Of a stretch of 64,000 nt of DNA, positions 17,981 to 27,200 are shown piece by piece; position 1 is the first letter of the stretch, and each line of letters opens with the position of its first letter. The position numbers and the translations under genes were made by a program. Source of the stretch: Anaerolineales bacterium (GTDB lineage: Bacteria > Chloroflexota > Anaerolineae > Anaerolineales > JABWBV01). Under the pieces are notes generated by a model. That model was not told where the DNA came from, searched no databases, and worked only from the letters and a program-made list of their open reading frames with translations. The DNA lies in contig JACKAX010000009.1 in assembly GCA_020634875.1 (NCBI GenBank), positions 1-64,000 of the forward strand, written 5' to 3'.

Positions 17981-19078
17981 TTAATCTTTGGCATGTTCAG
18001 GCATGTAGGATAAGTATGGTAAATTGAGAAGCAAAACCTCTACGGTGAGGCGGGTATTCACATTCCGGTCGAGGCGCTCGAGCGCCTGTTCCAGGCTGAG
18101 CAAGGCTTGCCGGATGGTAGGTAAGGTCAGATGTGCGGCCAGTTGCGTGGTTTGTTCCTGGCGATCCAGGTTGGTGGCGCGTTCGGTTAGCCCGGTATGC
18201 AAGTGCAAGACATCCTGCCAAAGCGAAAGCCAGATGCGGATTGCCTGACGCAGAGTGTTTTTGTCGTCAGACATTTTTTCGGCGTACATGAAGCGGGCGA
18301 CACGGTTATTTTGTAGGATTTGAAGGTGCTCATCCATCCAAACCTGGCGTTGTTCCATCGCTTCGGGATTGTTTTGGAGGAAGTGTGCATAACCGGGTAA
18401 CCCACCAGAGGCGTGCGCCAGAAAACGGGCTTCATCTGAGGGGATTTGCCATTTCTTTATCATTCCTTCTGCGAGGGCGGCGGGGGCCAATGGACGCAGA
18501 CGGATAACCTCGCACCGGGAGACGACAGTGGGTAGGAGCGCATCGGCACTTTCGGCAGTGAGGAGCAGGATTACCTGGGCAGGAGGTTCTTCGAGTGTTT
18601 TGAGTAGCGCGTTAGCCGCACTGGGGTGAGCTTCTTCAAAACGCAACAGAACCGCGATACGATACCGTGCCTGGTAGGGAGCCAGGTTGAGTGTGCGTTG
18701 GACCTCGCGAATTTGTTCCACTTTTAAGGTGCCCCCAATCGTTTCTGCCTGCACGATGGTCAGATCTGGGTGTTGCTGGCGCGCAATTTGGGTACAGGTA
18801 CGGCAGGTCTGGCAAGGGATGCCGGGGGCGAGGGGGGTGGGGCAGTTGATCGCCTGCGCCAAGGCCAGCGCAAGCGTTCGGCGCCCCGACCCGTTCGGAC
18901 CGGTGATCAGGTACGCGTGGCGTAAGCGTCCTCGGGCGAGTTGTCCTGCCAGAAGCTGTACAGCCCATTCGTGACCTAGGAGGTTCCAGTTAGAGGGAGG
19001 AGATGAAATAGTCAAAAGGATGGAGGAAGAGGGATGGGTAATAGATGCTGAGTTTACTGTTCTTCGTTCTACGTTCAA
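17981..19078 (-). CDS. holB: DNA polymerase III delta' subunit (clamp loader)
   Basis: A 365-residue AAA+ clamp-loader subunit. NWNLLGHEWAVQLLAGQLA is the typical N-terminal region. The P-loop is GPNGSGRRT, in which the usual Lys is Arg, as delta' does not need ATP hydrolysis. A zinc-binding Cys4 pattern follows (CPTPLAPGIPCQTCRTC). The conserved FEEAHPSAANALLKTLEEPP and VVSRCEVIRLRPL (the SRC motif) are present, and the C-terminal collar region is normal. It loads the sliding clamp with DnaX and delta. The start is uncertain: TTG at 19078 opens the frame inside a heptamer array, and a second TTG at 19015 gives a more usual length. It is divergent from the helicase gene. Confidence 0.88.
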   Translation of the reverse strand: MNVERRTVNSASITHPSSSILLTISSPPSNWNLLGHEWAVQLLAGQLARGRLRHAYLITGPNGSGRRTLALALAQAINCPTPLAPGIPCQTCRTCTQIARQQHPDLTIVQAETIGGTLKVEQIREVQRTLNLAPYQARYRIAVLLRFEEAHPSAANALLKTLEEPPAQVILLLTAESADALLPTVVSRCEVIRLRPLAPAALAEGMIKKWQIPSDEARFLAHASGGLPGYAHFLQNNPEAMEQRQVWMDEHLQILQNNRVARFMYAEKMSDDKNTLRQAIRIWLSLWQDVLHLHTGLTERATNLDRQEQTTQLAAHLTLPTIRQALLSLEQALERLDRNVNTRLTVEVLLLNLPYLSYMPEHAKD

Positions 19079-19085
19079 CGTTTGT
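19058..19085. repeat. heptamer array, NNNGTTC type
   Basis: Four consecutive 7-bp steps ending in GTTC/GTTT (for example TTCGTTC and TACGTTC), running up to the -35 box of the helicase promoter. It overlaps the first codons of the delta' frame if TTG 19078 is used. Confidence 0.55.
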
Positions 19086-19113
19086 TGACACTGATTCTAC
19101 CACCCGTTACAAT
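19085..19113 (+). promoter_or_regulatory. near-consensus promoter of the helicase gene, leaderless
   Basis: TTGACA at 19085-19090, a 17-base spacer and TACAAT at 19108-19113. The ATG begins at 19120, so the +1 base should be at or within a base or two of the start codon. No ribosome site lies upstream. Confidence 0.75.
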
Positions 19114-19119
19114 CCCATC

Positions 19120-21309
19120 ATGGATTTATTAGAAGGTTTAAATGAACAGCAACGCAGGGCAGTTACGGAATGGGAAGGGCCGATTTTGGTTTTAGCCGGG
19201 CCAGGTTCGGGGAAAACGCGAGTTCTTACGCATTCAATTGCCTACCGGATTAGTACGTTAGGTGTGCGTCCATTTAATATGTTGGCGGTAACATTCACCA
19301 ACAAAGCTGCGCGGGAAATGGAACACCGTGTGGCGGACTTGCTCAGCGGGCAAACCCTGGGATTGACATTGGGGACGTTTCATGGGATTTGCGCCCGCTT
19401 CTTGCGCCGCGAGGCCGAACGCTTGCCCGTTGACCAAAATTTCGTCATTTTCGATGCGGATGACCAGGAAAAACTCGTCAAACAGGCCCTCAAAGACCTG
19501 AATATTGATGAAAAGAAGTTCAATGCAGGCAGCGTCCACGGTTCGATTTCTCGTGCCAAAAACGAACTCATCCAGCCCAACGATTACATCATCCAAACCT
19601 ATCGCGACGAAGTAGTCAAACGCATTTACGTCCGTTATCAGGAACTTTTGCTTGCCAGCAACGCGGTGGATTTTGATGACCTCCTGCTGTTAACAGTCCG
19701 CCTCCTCGACGAATATCCCGAAGTACGCCAGAAATATGCTCGTCGCTACGAGCATATCCTTGTGGACGAATTTCAAGATACCAACACCGCCCAATATAAC
19801 CTGCTCAAACACTTGGCCTCTGTTCACCAAAACATCTTTGTTGTTGGGGATGAAGACCAATCCATTTATCGCTGGCGTGGGGCCGATTACCGGAATATGC
19901 AACGGTTTGAAGCTGATTTTCCGGGGGCAAAAGTGATCAAATTGGAACAAAATTATCGCTCCACCCAAACGATTTTGGATGTGGCAATGGCCGTCATTGA
20001 CCGGAACCAGTTTCGCCACAAGAAAAAACTCCGCACCGCACGGGGCACCGGGCAAAAAATCACCTGGCACGAGGCCTACAATGACCGTGTCGCTGCCGAA
20101 TACGTGGTAGATACCATCGCCCTCAATATCAGCGACAAACGCGCTATACCCGGCGATTTTGCCATCATGTATCGGACCAACGCCCAATCCCGCGTGCTGG
20201 AAGAAGCGTTTTTGAAAGCAGGCCTGCCTTACCGGTTAGTCGGTGCGCAACGCTTTTATGGCCGGAAAGAAGTCAAAGACCTGATCGCCTACCTGCGCCT
20301 GATTCAAAACCCCTCGGACGAAGCCAGCCTTTTACGCGTGATCAACACCCCCACGCGGGGCGTCGGCGACAAAACAATTACCGCCCTCCGCACCCTGGCC
20401 GGGAAGGTGGGCCAGTCTCCTGGCAATCTCCTCCTCGAACTGCGTCGCGGTTCCGACTCCCCTCATTACGCCGCCCTCCCCGGAAGGGCCGCGGCCCCCC
20501 TCGCCGCGTTCGGCGAAATGCTCAATCGCTGGGTACTCAAACGCGACGAGTCCACTCCGCTCCAACTTATGGATCAGGTGTTGCACAATTTAGAATACGA
20601 AGCTTATCTGGATACCAGTACCGAAGAAGGCATGGGTCGTTGGGAGAACGTGCAAGAGTTGCGCCGCCTCGCCACCGAATACACCGACCGGAGTCTGGTG
20701 GACTTTTTGCAAGACATTGCCCTCGTGTCCGATCAGGACACCCTCGCGACCACCAACGATGCGCCCACCCTGCTCACTTTCCACGCGGCCAAAGGGTTGG
20801 AATTCCCTACCGTTTTCATCGTGGGTCTGGAAGATGGTACCCTGCCGCACATCCGCTCGAAAGACGATCCCGAAGCAATGGCTGAAGAACGTCGTCTGTT
20901 TTACGTGGGCATCACCCGTGCGAAAAATCAGTTGTACCTGGTCACTGCGATGAACCGAACTACCTACGGATACCCCGAACCGACCGATCCATCTCCGTTT
21001 GTCATGGATATTCCTCCAGAATTTCTTCATGAGGGCGGGTCCACACGTAAGAAGAAGACCGAGGTGCGTCAGGTGGTTTCAGGAGCCACCACCTGGGAGA
21101 AATATCAGCAGACAAATTCTGGGAGTGCAGTCCCCATCCGGGCGCAGTACGCCGCGGGGATGCGGGTGCGTCATGCGGCGTGGGGAGAGGGGATGGTACT
21201 CAATAGCCGCCTTCAAGATGGGGATGAGACGGTGGATATTTTCTTTGAAAACGTGGGGTTGAAACGGGTTGCGGCTTCGTTGGCGAGGTTAGAGGTCGTG
21301 AATAAATAA
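19120..21309 (+). CDS. UvrD/PcrA-type superfamily 1 DNA helicase
   Basis: A 729-residue 3'-5' helicase. Walker A is GPGSGKTRVLTHS (K32, T33), motif Ia is TFTNKAAREM, motif II is ILVDEFQDTN, motif III is GDEDQSIYRWRGAD, motif IV is LEQNYRS, motif V is TFHAAKGLEFPTVF and motif VI is YVGITRAKNQL. The 1B and 2B insertions have normal size. The C-terminus has the PcrA-like HAAWGEGMVL region, a Tudor-like fold that binds RNA polymerase in PcrA. It works in nucleotide excision repair and in clearing replication obstacles. The 25-codon extension to 19045 is rejected because the promoter lies inside it. A small membrane-protein gene follows after 11 bases. Confidence 0.95.
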   Translation: MDLLEGLNEQQRRAVTEWEGPILVLAGPGSGKTRVLTHSIAYRISTLGVRPFNMLAVTFTNKAAREMEHRVADLLSGQTLGLTLGTFHGICARFLRREAERLPVDQNFVIFDADDQEKLVKQALKDLNIDEKKFNAGSVHGSISRAKNELIQPNDYIIQTYRDEVVKRIYVRYQELLLASNAVDFDDLLLLTVRLLDEYPEVRQKYARRYEHILVDEFQDTNTAQYNLLKHLASVHQNIFVVGDEDQSIYRWRGADYRNMQRFEADFPGAKVIKLEQNYRSTQTILDVAMAVIDRNQFRHKKKLRTARGTGQKITWHEAYNDRVAAEYVVDTIALNISDKRAIPGDFAIMYRTNAQSRVLEEAFLKAGLPYRLVGAQRFYGRKEVKDLIAYLRLIQNPSDEASLLRVINTPTRGVGDKTITALRTLAGKVGQSPGNLLLELRRGSDSPHYAALPGRAAAPLAAFGEMLNRWVLKRDESTPLQLMDQVLHNLEYEAYLDTSTEEGMGRWENVQELRRLATEYTDRSLVDFLQDIALVSDQDTLATTNDAPTLLTFHAAKGLEFPTVFIVGLEDGTLPHIRSKDDPEAMAEERRLFYVGITRAKNQLYLVTAMNRTTYGYPEPTDPSPFVMDIPPEFLHEGGSTRKKKTEVRQVVSGATTWEKYQQTNSGSAVPIRAQYAAGMRVRHAAWGEGMVLNSRLQDGDETVDIFFENVGLKRVAASLARLEVVNK

Positions 21310-21320
21310 GGAGATGCAGG

Positions 21321-21968
21321 ATGGCCGAACAAAAGAAGAAAAAGAAGCGGAGTAAGCCCGGTAAGCGGTATCCTTTTTTGATGTACCGGCGGACGATGGA
21401 CCGTTTGTGGGGGATCACGCTAATTCTGGGGCTGGCTATTCTGGCGCTGTGGTGGTTCGGGAGTGGTTTCACCCTGCTTTATCGGAGTGGATGGGTGGAT
21501 ACGCTAATTTTGATCGCATGGCTGGTTTCTCTGGGGATTAGTGCACTGGCTTTTTTCGGACGGTATTTGAGTTATGTCCAGCCGAATGCCGATCATTTGC
21601 TCATCCGTACGCCATTCATTAAGTTGCGCGTTTCGTACAAACGCATTATTGAAGTCCGTTCCTCCGATTTTCATAAGATCTTTGACCCCGAGACGTTTTC
21701 CTGGGCGGAAGTAAATTATCTTGATCCGTTCATCGGGGATACTGCTGTGGTTGTGAATTTACGCGAATATCCCCTTTCACGAGATTTCCTGAAATTTTTC
21801 TTCCCCAAACATTTCTTTTCCCCGCGTGACAAAGGTTTTATTATTATGGTTCCCGATTGGATGGCCTTCAGTTTGGAATTGGATAGCCGGTATAGCAGTT
21901 ACCAGCAAAAACACAGTCCGCGTCCGGATGGAATAGGGGGCTTTCAACGGGGGATGTATAAAGGGTAG
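21321..21968 (+). CDS. membrane protein with two helices and a bPH-like domain
   Basis: A 215-residue protein that I do not recognise by name. It has a Lys-rich N-terminus (AEQKKKKKRSKPGKR), two membrane helices (TLILGLAILALWWF and LILIAWLVSLGISALAF) and then a beta-rich soluble part. In that part LLIRTPFIKLRVSYKRIIEV looks like the start of a bacterial PH (bPH) domain, which in other proteins follows paired helices in this way. The start has GGAG upstream. It is 11 bases after the helicase gene, so the two share a transcript, but a shared function is not implied. Confidence 0.78.
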   Translation: MAEQKKKKKRSKPGKRYPFLMYRRTMDRLWGITLILGLAILALWWFGSGFTLLYRSGWVDTLILIAWLVSLGISALAFFGRYLSYVQPNADHLLIRTPFIKLRVSYKRIIEVRSSDFHKIFDPETFSWAEVNYLDPFIGDTAVVVNLREYPLSRDFLKFFFPKHFFSPRDKGFIIMVPDWMAFSLELDSRYSSYQQKHSPRPDGIGGFQRGMYKG

Positions 21969-21983
21969 ACAAACATAGCGTTT

Positions 21984-22040
21984 TAAAAACAATAAGGTAG
22001 CCCAGATAAATAGTTTATCTGGGCTACCTTATTGTTTTTA
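21984..22040. terminator. bidirectional rho-independent terminator
   Basis: A perfect 27-bp inverted repeat with a 3-base loop; the core GGTAGCCCAGATAAA is flanked by A5 and T5 tracts. It separates the convergent membrane-protein gene (ends 21968) and pseudo-receiver gene (ends 22053). Confidence 0.93.
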
Positions 22041-22052
22041 TCCAGGGTTTCT

Positions 22053-23003
22053 TTATCCCTTCTGTTTTACCCGCTCCTCCATGGCTTGGTACAAGCTAGC
22101 ATTGACCAGGGATATAGCGGCATAATCGGCCACGGCTTCAAGTAAAAATTGATTGCTTTTGGTGAATGGCTGGAGTTGTTTTCGCATCACGACCAGTAAT
22201 CCAATGACCTGCTGTTGAGCTTTAATGGGCATGACCATAATGGTATGTCCTGCAATGTGAACGGGAAATTGCTTAAGGGGTTCACCATTCATGATGAGTG
22301 GCTCACCAGACATTGCCACCAGTGAACTAATCCCATCATCAAAGGGACGATTCAGACGCCCCCCTAATCCTTCCGGCATATTGTGTTGGGCACGGAGCAT
22401 AAGAACATTGTGCCGCTCATCGCGGATCAATAACCATCCCAAATCAGCATTTGTTACCAGAATAGCCCCTTCGATAATCTTTTTAAATAATGCCTGGGGG
22501 TTGGTAATCGAGATCACGGCTTTGCCAATAGCAATGATCGTGGTAAGTTCCCGGACGCGTTGTTGGAGTTCAGCGTTGGCTTCGTGGACTTTTTGGGCCA
22601 ATTGTTCACGTTCGGTGCGGGCGCGCACGGTTTTCATTGCCTGTTCTACGGCAGCGATGACTTCGGCTTCCCGAATGGGAGTGGTGAGAAAGTCGGTCGC
22701 ACCCATGCGAAACGCATGTAAGATGTCGTTTTGCTCATTCTTCCCGGCAATGACAATGACGGGGATGTCCATCCCTTTGGATTGGAGAATGGCCAGCAAA
22801 TCCTTTGCACTCAAATCCGGCGGTTTTAGGTTTGTAATTAAAACCTGTGGCTTAAACTGAGCAAATTGGATGATGGCATCACTTGCCAACGCAACTGTTT
22901 TGACTTGGTAGCCGAATGGTTGTAACGATTGGCGGGCGATCAGATCACGGGTGATGGGGTCACTTTCAACGATGAGAATGCGTTCAAGGACGGGGGTGGG
23001 CAT
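22053..23003 (-). CDS. pseudo-receiver plus GAF-domain protein
   Basis: A 316-residue protein. Residues 1-125 have the receiver fold, but the phosphorylation site reads VLITNLKPPD with N58 where Asp is expected. The switch Ser/Thr is A86 (VIVIAGK) and the conserved Lys is T108 (FLTTPI). Only part of the acidic pocket remains (IVESDP). Residues 130-155 form a coiled coil (QKVHEANAELQQRVREL), and residues 160-305 form a GAF domain. The receiver can hardly take a phosphate in the normal way, so the protein may act as a constitutive or ligand-driven scaffold. Extended -10 TGCTATCAT lies six bases before the ATG, with no ribosome site. Confidence 0.87.
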   Translation of the reverse strand: MPTPVLERILIVESDPITRDLIARQSLQPFGYQVKTVALASDAIIQFAQFKPQVLITNLKPPDLSAKDLLAILQSKGMDIPVIVIAGKNEQNDILHAFRMGATDFLTTPIREAEVIAAVEQAMKTVRARTEREQLAQKVHEANAELQQRVRELTTIIAIGKAVISITNPQALFKKIIEGAILVTNADLGWLLIRDERHNVLMLRAQHNMPEGLGGRLNRPFDDGISSLVAMSGEPLIMNGEPLKQFPVHIAGHTIMVMPIKAQQQVIGLLVVMRKQLQPFTKSNQFLLEAVADYAAISLVNASLYQAMEERVKQKG

Positions 23004-23018
23004 AACTTTATGATAGCA
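23004..23018 (-). promoter_or_regulatory. extended -10 box for a leaderless mRNA
   Basis: On the minus strand TG-C-TATCAT is followed by six bases (AAAGTT) and the ATG of the pseudo-receiver gene. No Shine-Dalgarno sequence is present. Confidence 0.55.
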
Positions 23019-23098
23019 TGTTTGGAGGAAAAGAGCGAGACATTGTTTCGCATATCATCCGCCTATCCTTAAGACTCCCTGAGACCTTTATTTTAGGC

Positions 23099-23127
23099 TT
23101 GACGATTTATATCAACTCACGTACCAT
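23099..23127 (+). promoter_or_regulatory. candidate promoter of the lipoprotein gene
   Basis: TTGACG at 23099-23104, 17 bases, then TACCAT at 23122-23127. The transcript would have a leader of roughly 110 bases before ATG 23247. Confidence 0.35.
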
Positions 23128-23246
23128 TCCACCTTCAAAAATACCTACAAAGTGTTACAACTGAGGCTGAAAGGTGCTTCCAAAATGGCAATTACCTGGA
23201 ATGGGTGTGTCAAGTTGGGCATAAATTCCCCCTAAAAGGACAATGA

Positions 23247-23651
23247 ATGAAGATCATTTGGAAACTCGCCCCTTTATTATGGTTATTCATGTTCTTCGCG
23301 CTGGCCTGTTCAAATAATCAGGGAACGCCTGAACCTGTGGCGACTATCGTAGTTGACAAAACTTGTCAGGGGCTTGTAAGTCATTCGTTTATTTCATCCG
23401 TTTCTTATTTGCTGGGGGATAGTGAACAAGGCCCTGTTTATGGGCCTCATATGGTTTCGTTTTTAAATGATGGGCGGGCAATTTGGAAATATTCAACGGT
23501 GTCATATATTGGAACTTATACTTGTGAAAACGGGCAATTTATAGCAACGTTTGCTGATGGGGAAAAGAAATCCTTGGAAGGGACCTATATTTCGGAAACC
23601 GATATGCTTCGAGTTGAAGATGTCAATTATTTAAAGGCAACCGAGCAATGA
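23247..23651 (+). CDS. small lipoprotein, unknown function
   Basis: A 134-residue exported protein. The signal sequence MKIIWKLAPLLWLFMFFALA is followed at once by CSNN, a good lipobox (L-A-C), so the mature protein is probably lipid-anchored at its N-terminus. The rest contains a GPHMVSFLNDGRAIWKYSTV stretch and looks like a small beta-barrel; I know no family. AAAAGGA upstream fits the ATG at 23247. It stands alone between a divergent gene and the long upstream region of the protease gene. Confidence 0.75.
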   Translation: MKIIWKLAPLLWLFMFFALACSNNQGTPEPVATIVVDKTCQGLVSHSFISSVSYLLGDSEQGPVYGPHMVSFLNDGRAIWKYSTVSYIGTYTCENGQFIATFADGEKKSLEGTYISETDMLRVEDVNYLKATEQ

Positions 23652-24281
23652 GCTTGTTCATGGCAAGGTTGACTTTTTGTTCTTTTTCTTTTAGTATTAA
23701 ATTTAACTCATCAGATAACGGAGGATGTGCTTGAAGATAGACTTTTCAGGGGATGCAAATTCCAATCCAGGTTCAATCATATCAACAAGCCTCCTCTATG
23801 AAAATAAATGTTCATTTCTGTCTCAATTTAATTGCTCTTTTTTCTTATCCTGTATATTTTTTCGTACAGGATAGCTTTGCTTAAAGCACGTTGACTTCTT
23901 AGCCCTAAGCTGCAACGACCAAGTTGTTTCCTGAGCATTCAGGTTCTATAAGGATTGACTGTTCCCTATTGAGTAACTGGGAATAACGTTCGCACTATGC
24001 TTGGGTTATTGTAAGAATATAGGTATGTATAAATTATAAAAGCTACCTATCTATTGGCCTCGTATGGTGGAGGGGCTTTTGGCCCCTTTGGCTTTCTCGA
24101 ATAATCGTGATAGCCTCTTACGAGAAAATTTTTGTCACAAAGGAGGTGGTATGTAAAAGCTGGGAATTACATTGCCCAGCCCTCAATTATGGAGGTCGGC
24201 TTGTAAGTTCCGCTTGTACAAATGTTTAGCAAGAAGTATTTTCCCCACATCATGTCAATTATTTTAAATGGAGAAAGTGAA
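23652..24281. other. 630-bp AT-rich leader region of the surface protease gene
   Basis: No gene seen. It holds several inverted repeats: TATCCTGTA/TACAGGATA at 23846-23873, ATAGGTA/TACCTAT at 24019-24050, AGGGGC/GCCCCT at about 24073-24089, and TTTCTCG/CGAGAAA followed by ATTTTT at about 24093-24132, which resembles a weak terminator. A strong ribosome site with an ATG-TAA follows at 24140. The order of hairpins before a large surface-protein gene suggests a regulated 5' leader, but no known riboswitch consensus was recognised. Confidence 0.5.
24140..24157 (+). promoter_or_regulatory. start-stop element with a perfect ribosome site
   Basis: AAAGGAGGTG, the full complement of the 16S rRNA 3' end, is followed two bases later by TATGTAA, so an ATG is directly followed by TAA. 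A ribosome would bind and terminate at once, about 125 bases before the real start of the protease gene at 24282. This could hold ribosomes near the leader hairpins or simply be a remnant. Confidence 0.5.
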
Positions 24282-27200
24282 ATGAAATCCAAATCTCAAA
24301 TAGCCAATATTTTTTATGTGTTGGTTATCCTGGCGATGCTCATCGCCCCCGTTTCTGCGGTGTCGTTTGCTGCCTCATCTGAACAAAATGCTGGGTTTAA
24401 CACTAAATTAGGAAGCCAGCTTCATGAAACAGCTGCGGCCTCTTCTAAGATTGGTAAGAGCGCTACTGGTCTCTATATTGTCCGCTTAACCGATCCTGCT
24501 CTGGCGAGTTATACAGGCGGTATCGAAGGCTTGGCCGCGACTAGCCCTTTAGTGACCGGGTTGCGTTATATTGACATTAAAGCCCCTGCGAGTGTGGCTT
24601 ATCTGGATTACCTCAAAGGAAAACAGGTGGATGCCGTAGGCTCAATGGAAAAGACAATTGGACGCACCTTAGATGTGCGTTTTCAATATTTGCATGTCTT
24701 GAACGGGATGGCTGTAGCAATGAGCGCCAGTGAAGCTGCTGAAGTAGCAAAATTACCTGGTGTTCTTTCTGTTAGCCCCGATCTCATGTACCAAATGGAT
24801 ACCGATGCAGGTCCAACCTGGATTGGCGCTCCTGAAATCTGGAACGGCAATACAGTTGATGAGGTTGCCACCAAAGGCGAAGGCATCCTCATTGGTGTGA
24901 TCGACTCTGGTATTAACCATGATCATCCCTCCTTTGCTACGGTTGGTGAAGATGGCTATGTCACCATGAACCCCTTTGGCACAGGTAACGCAGCCCCTGG
25001 GAGTTATTGCGATGTAACCGACCCCAGCTTCTGTAACGATAAACTCGTTGGCGCCTGGGACCTCAACTCTGCGATTAACCCTAACGACCCCGAAGATGAT
25101 GATGGGCACGGGAGCCACACTGCCAGCACTGCGGGCGGGAACGTGGTCACCGCGACTTTGATCGCCCCTACCACCTCTATCACCGCGACCATCTCGGGGG
25201 TCGCGCCTCACGCGAATATCATTGCCTATAAAGTCTGCGAACCGGGTTGTCCGGGCAGTTCCTCCATTGCGGCAGTGGATCAGGCTATTGTGGATCGCGC
25301 CAATGCGGGCGGCGTTCCTATGGTTTTGAACTACTCGATCAGTGGTTCCGATGACCCCTGGAATGATGGCGTCGATCAGGCTTTCCTGGATGCTTTCAAC
25401 GCTGGGATTTTTGTTTCGGCCTCTGCCGGAAATGATGGCCCTGGGGCCAGCACCGTTGCCAAAACCGGTGGTTGGAATGCCTCCGTAGGCGCTTCGACCC
25501 ATAACCGCGCCTTGATCGAATTCCTTCAGGATATGACCGGTGGCGATACCACCCCACCTGCTGACCTTCAAGGTGCTGGTTTTACCGCTCCCTACGCTTC
25601 CAATAACATCGTTTATGCAGGTGATTATGGTGATCCCCTCTGTGGAACCCCCTTCCCCGCTGGAACGTGGAATGGCGAAATTGTGATTTGCGACCGCGGG
25701 ATTTATGCCCGTGTTGACAAAGGCGCGAACGTTCTTGCCGGTGGCGCGGGTGGCTATGTTTTAGCCAACGATATCGGCAATGGTAACTCGCTTGTGGCCG
25801 ATCCTCACTTCCTGCCTGCTGTACATATCGGTTATGACGATGGCGTTACCCTGAAGACTTGGGTTGCCGATGGTGGCAGCGATCACATGGGTGCAATTAG
25901 CGGCACTATTGTTGATTACTCTCCCGAAAATGGCGATATTATGGCGAGCTTCAGTTCCCGTGGTCCCAGCCAGTTCAATGTCATCAAACCGGACTATGTA
26001 GCCCCTGGCGTTGACATCTGGGCCGCTTACTGCTGTGGTTCGGAGTTCACCTTCCTCGGTGGGACCTCCATGGCCAGCCCCCACGGCGCGGGTTCTGCCG
26101 CGCTGATGATGGCCCTTCACCCCGATTGGTCCCCAGCCGAGATCAAATCCGCTTTGGCCATGACTTCTGTCACCAACCCTGTTCCTCTCGATGGCGCGAC
26201 GGCGAATGTCCTCAGCCACGACCTCACCCCTGCCAACTGGTTTGATATGGGGAGTGGGCGTTTGAATCTGGGTGGGGCTGCCAATACCGGCCTGGTCATG
26301 GATGAAACTTACGATAATTTCGTCAATGCCGACCCCGACCTGGGCGGTGATCCCAGCACCCTCAACCTGCCCAATATGCAGGACAATGGCTGTTTCGGCG
26401 AATGTTCCTGGGTACGGACCGTCTCTAGCTCGGTCAACATGACCACAACATGGGAAGTTTCCTACGAAGTTCCCGATGGGATGATGCTTGATGTGACGCC
26501 AATGAGCTTCACGCTGGCCCCCTACGCCTCCCAAACGCTTACTGTCACCGCCAATGTCTCTGGCCTGCCTTCCGAAGAATGGGCTTTCGCACAAATTTAT
26601 TTGAACGAAACCACCTTCGTCGTTGACCTCTCGCTGGAGAAAAGCGATGGCGGGATCACCGCCGATCCTGGCGACACCGTTGCCTATACCCTCTCCTACG
26701 CCAATAATGGTACAGCCGATGCCTCTGGTGTGGTTTTGTACGAAACCGTGCCCGCGAACGCGACGTTCAATGCTGGCGCGAGCGATGCTGGCTGGGAATG
26801 GGTCTCTGGCGATAACTACATGTATATGGTTGGTGACCTGGCCATGGGCGACAGTGGCTCGGTTGTTTTCGCCGTAGATGTAGATGATCCTGTCCCCAGT
26901 GGCGTGGAATTCATTTCCAATACGGCAGTTGTGATGGACGATGCGGCTAATTCCGCCGAAGCGACGGATACTACCCCGCTTAACATTACCGTCGAATACG
27001 CTCTCTACCTGCCATTAGTTCTCAATAACTACACTGGCGCGGCCTTTGTGGCTCCGTCATCCCCCACGATGGGTGAACTTGCTGGCGTTCACATGCCAAT
27101 TGCCGTTTACCCCGTGAGTTGTGCCGCCCCAAGTTTGTTGAACTTCACCACCTCGACCTCCTCTGGCAGTGAAGATCGGCTCTTGTGCCCCGCCTCGTTG

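Noticed and set aside
23990..24160. Possible c-di-GMP riboswitch in the protease leader
   Set aside because: The hairpins do not match the GEMM core or tetraloop/receptor pattern as I know it.
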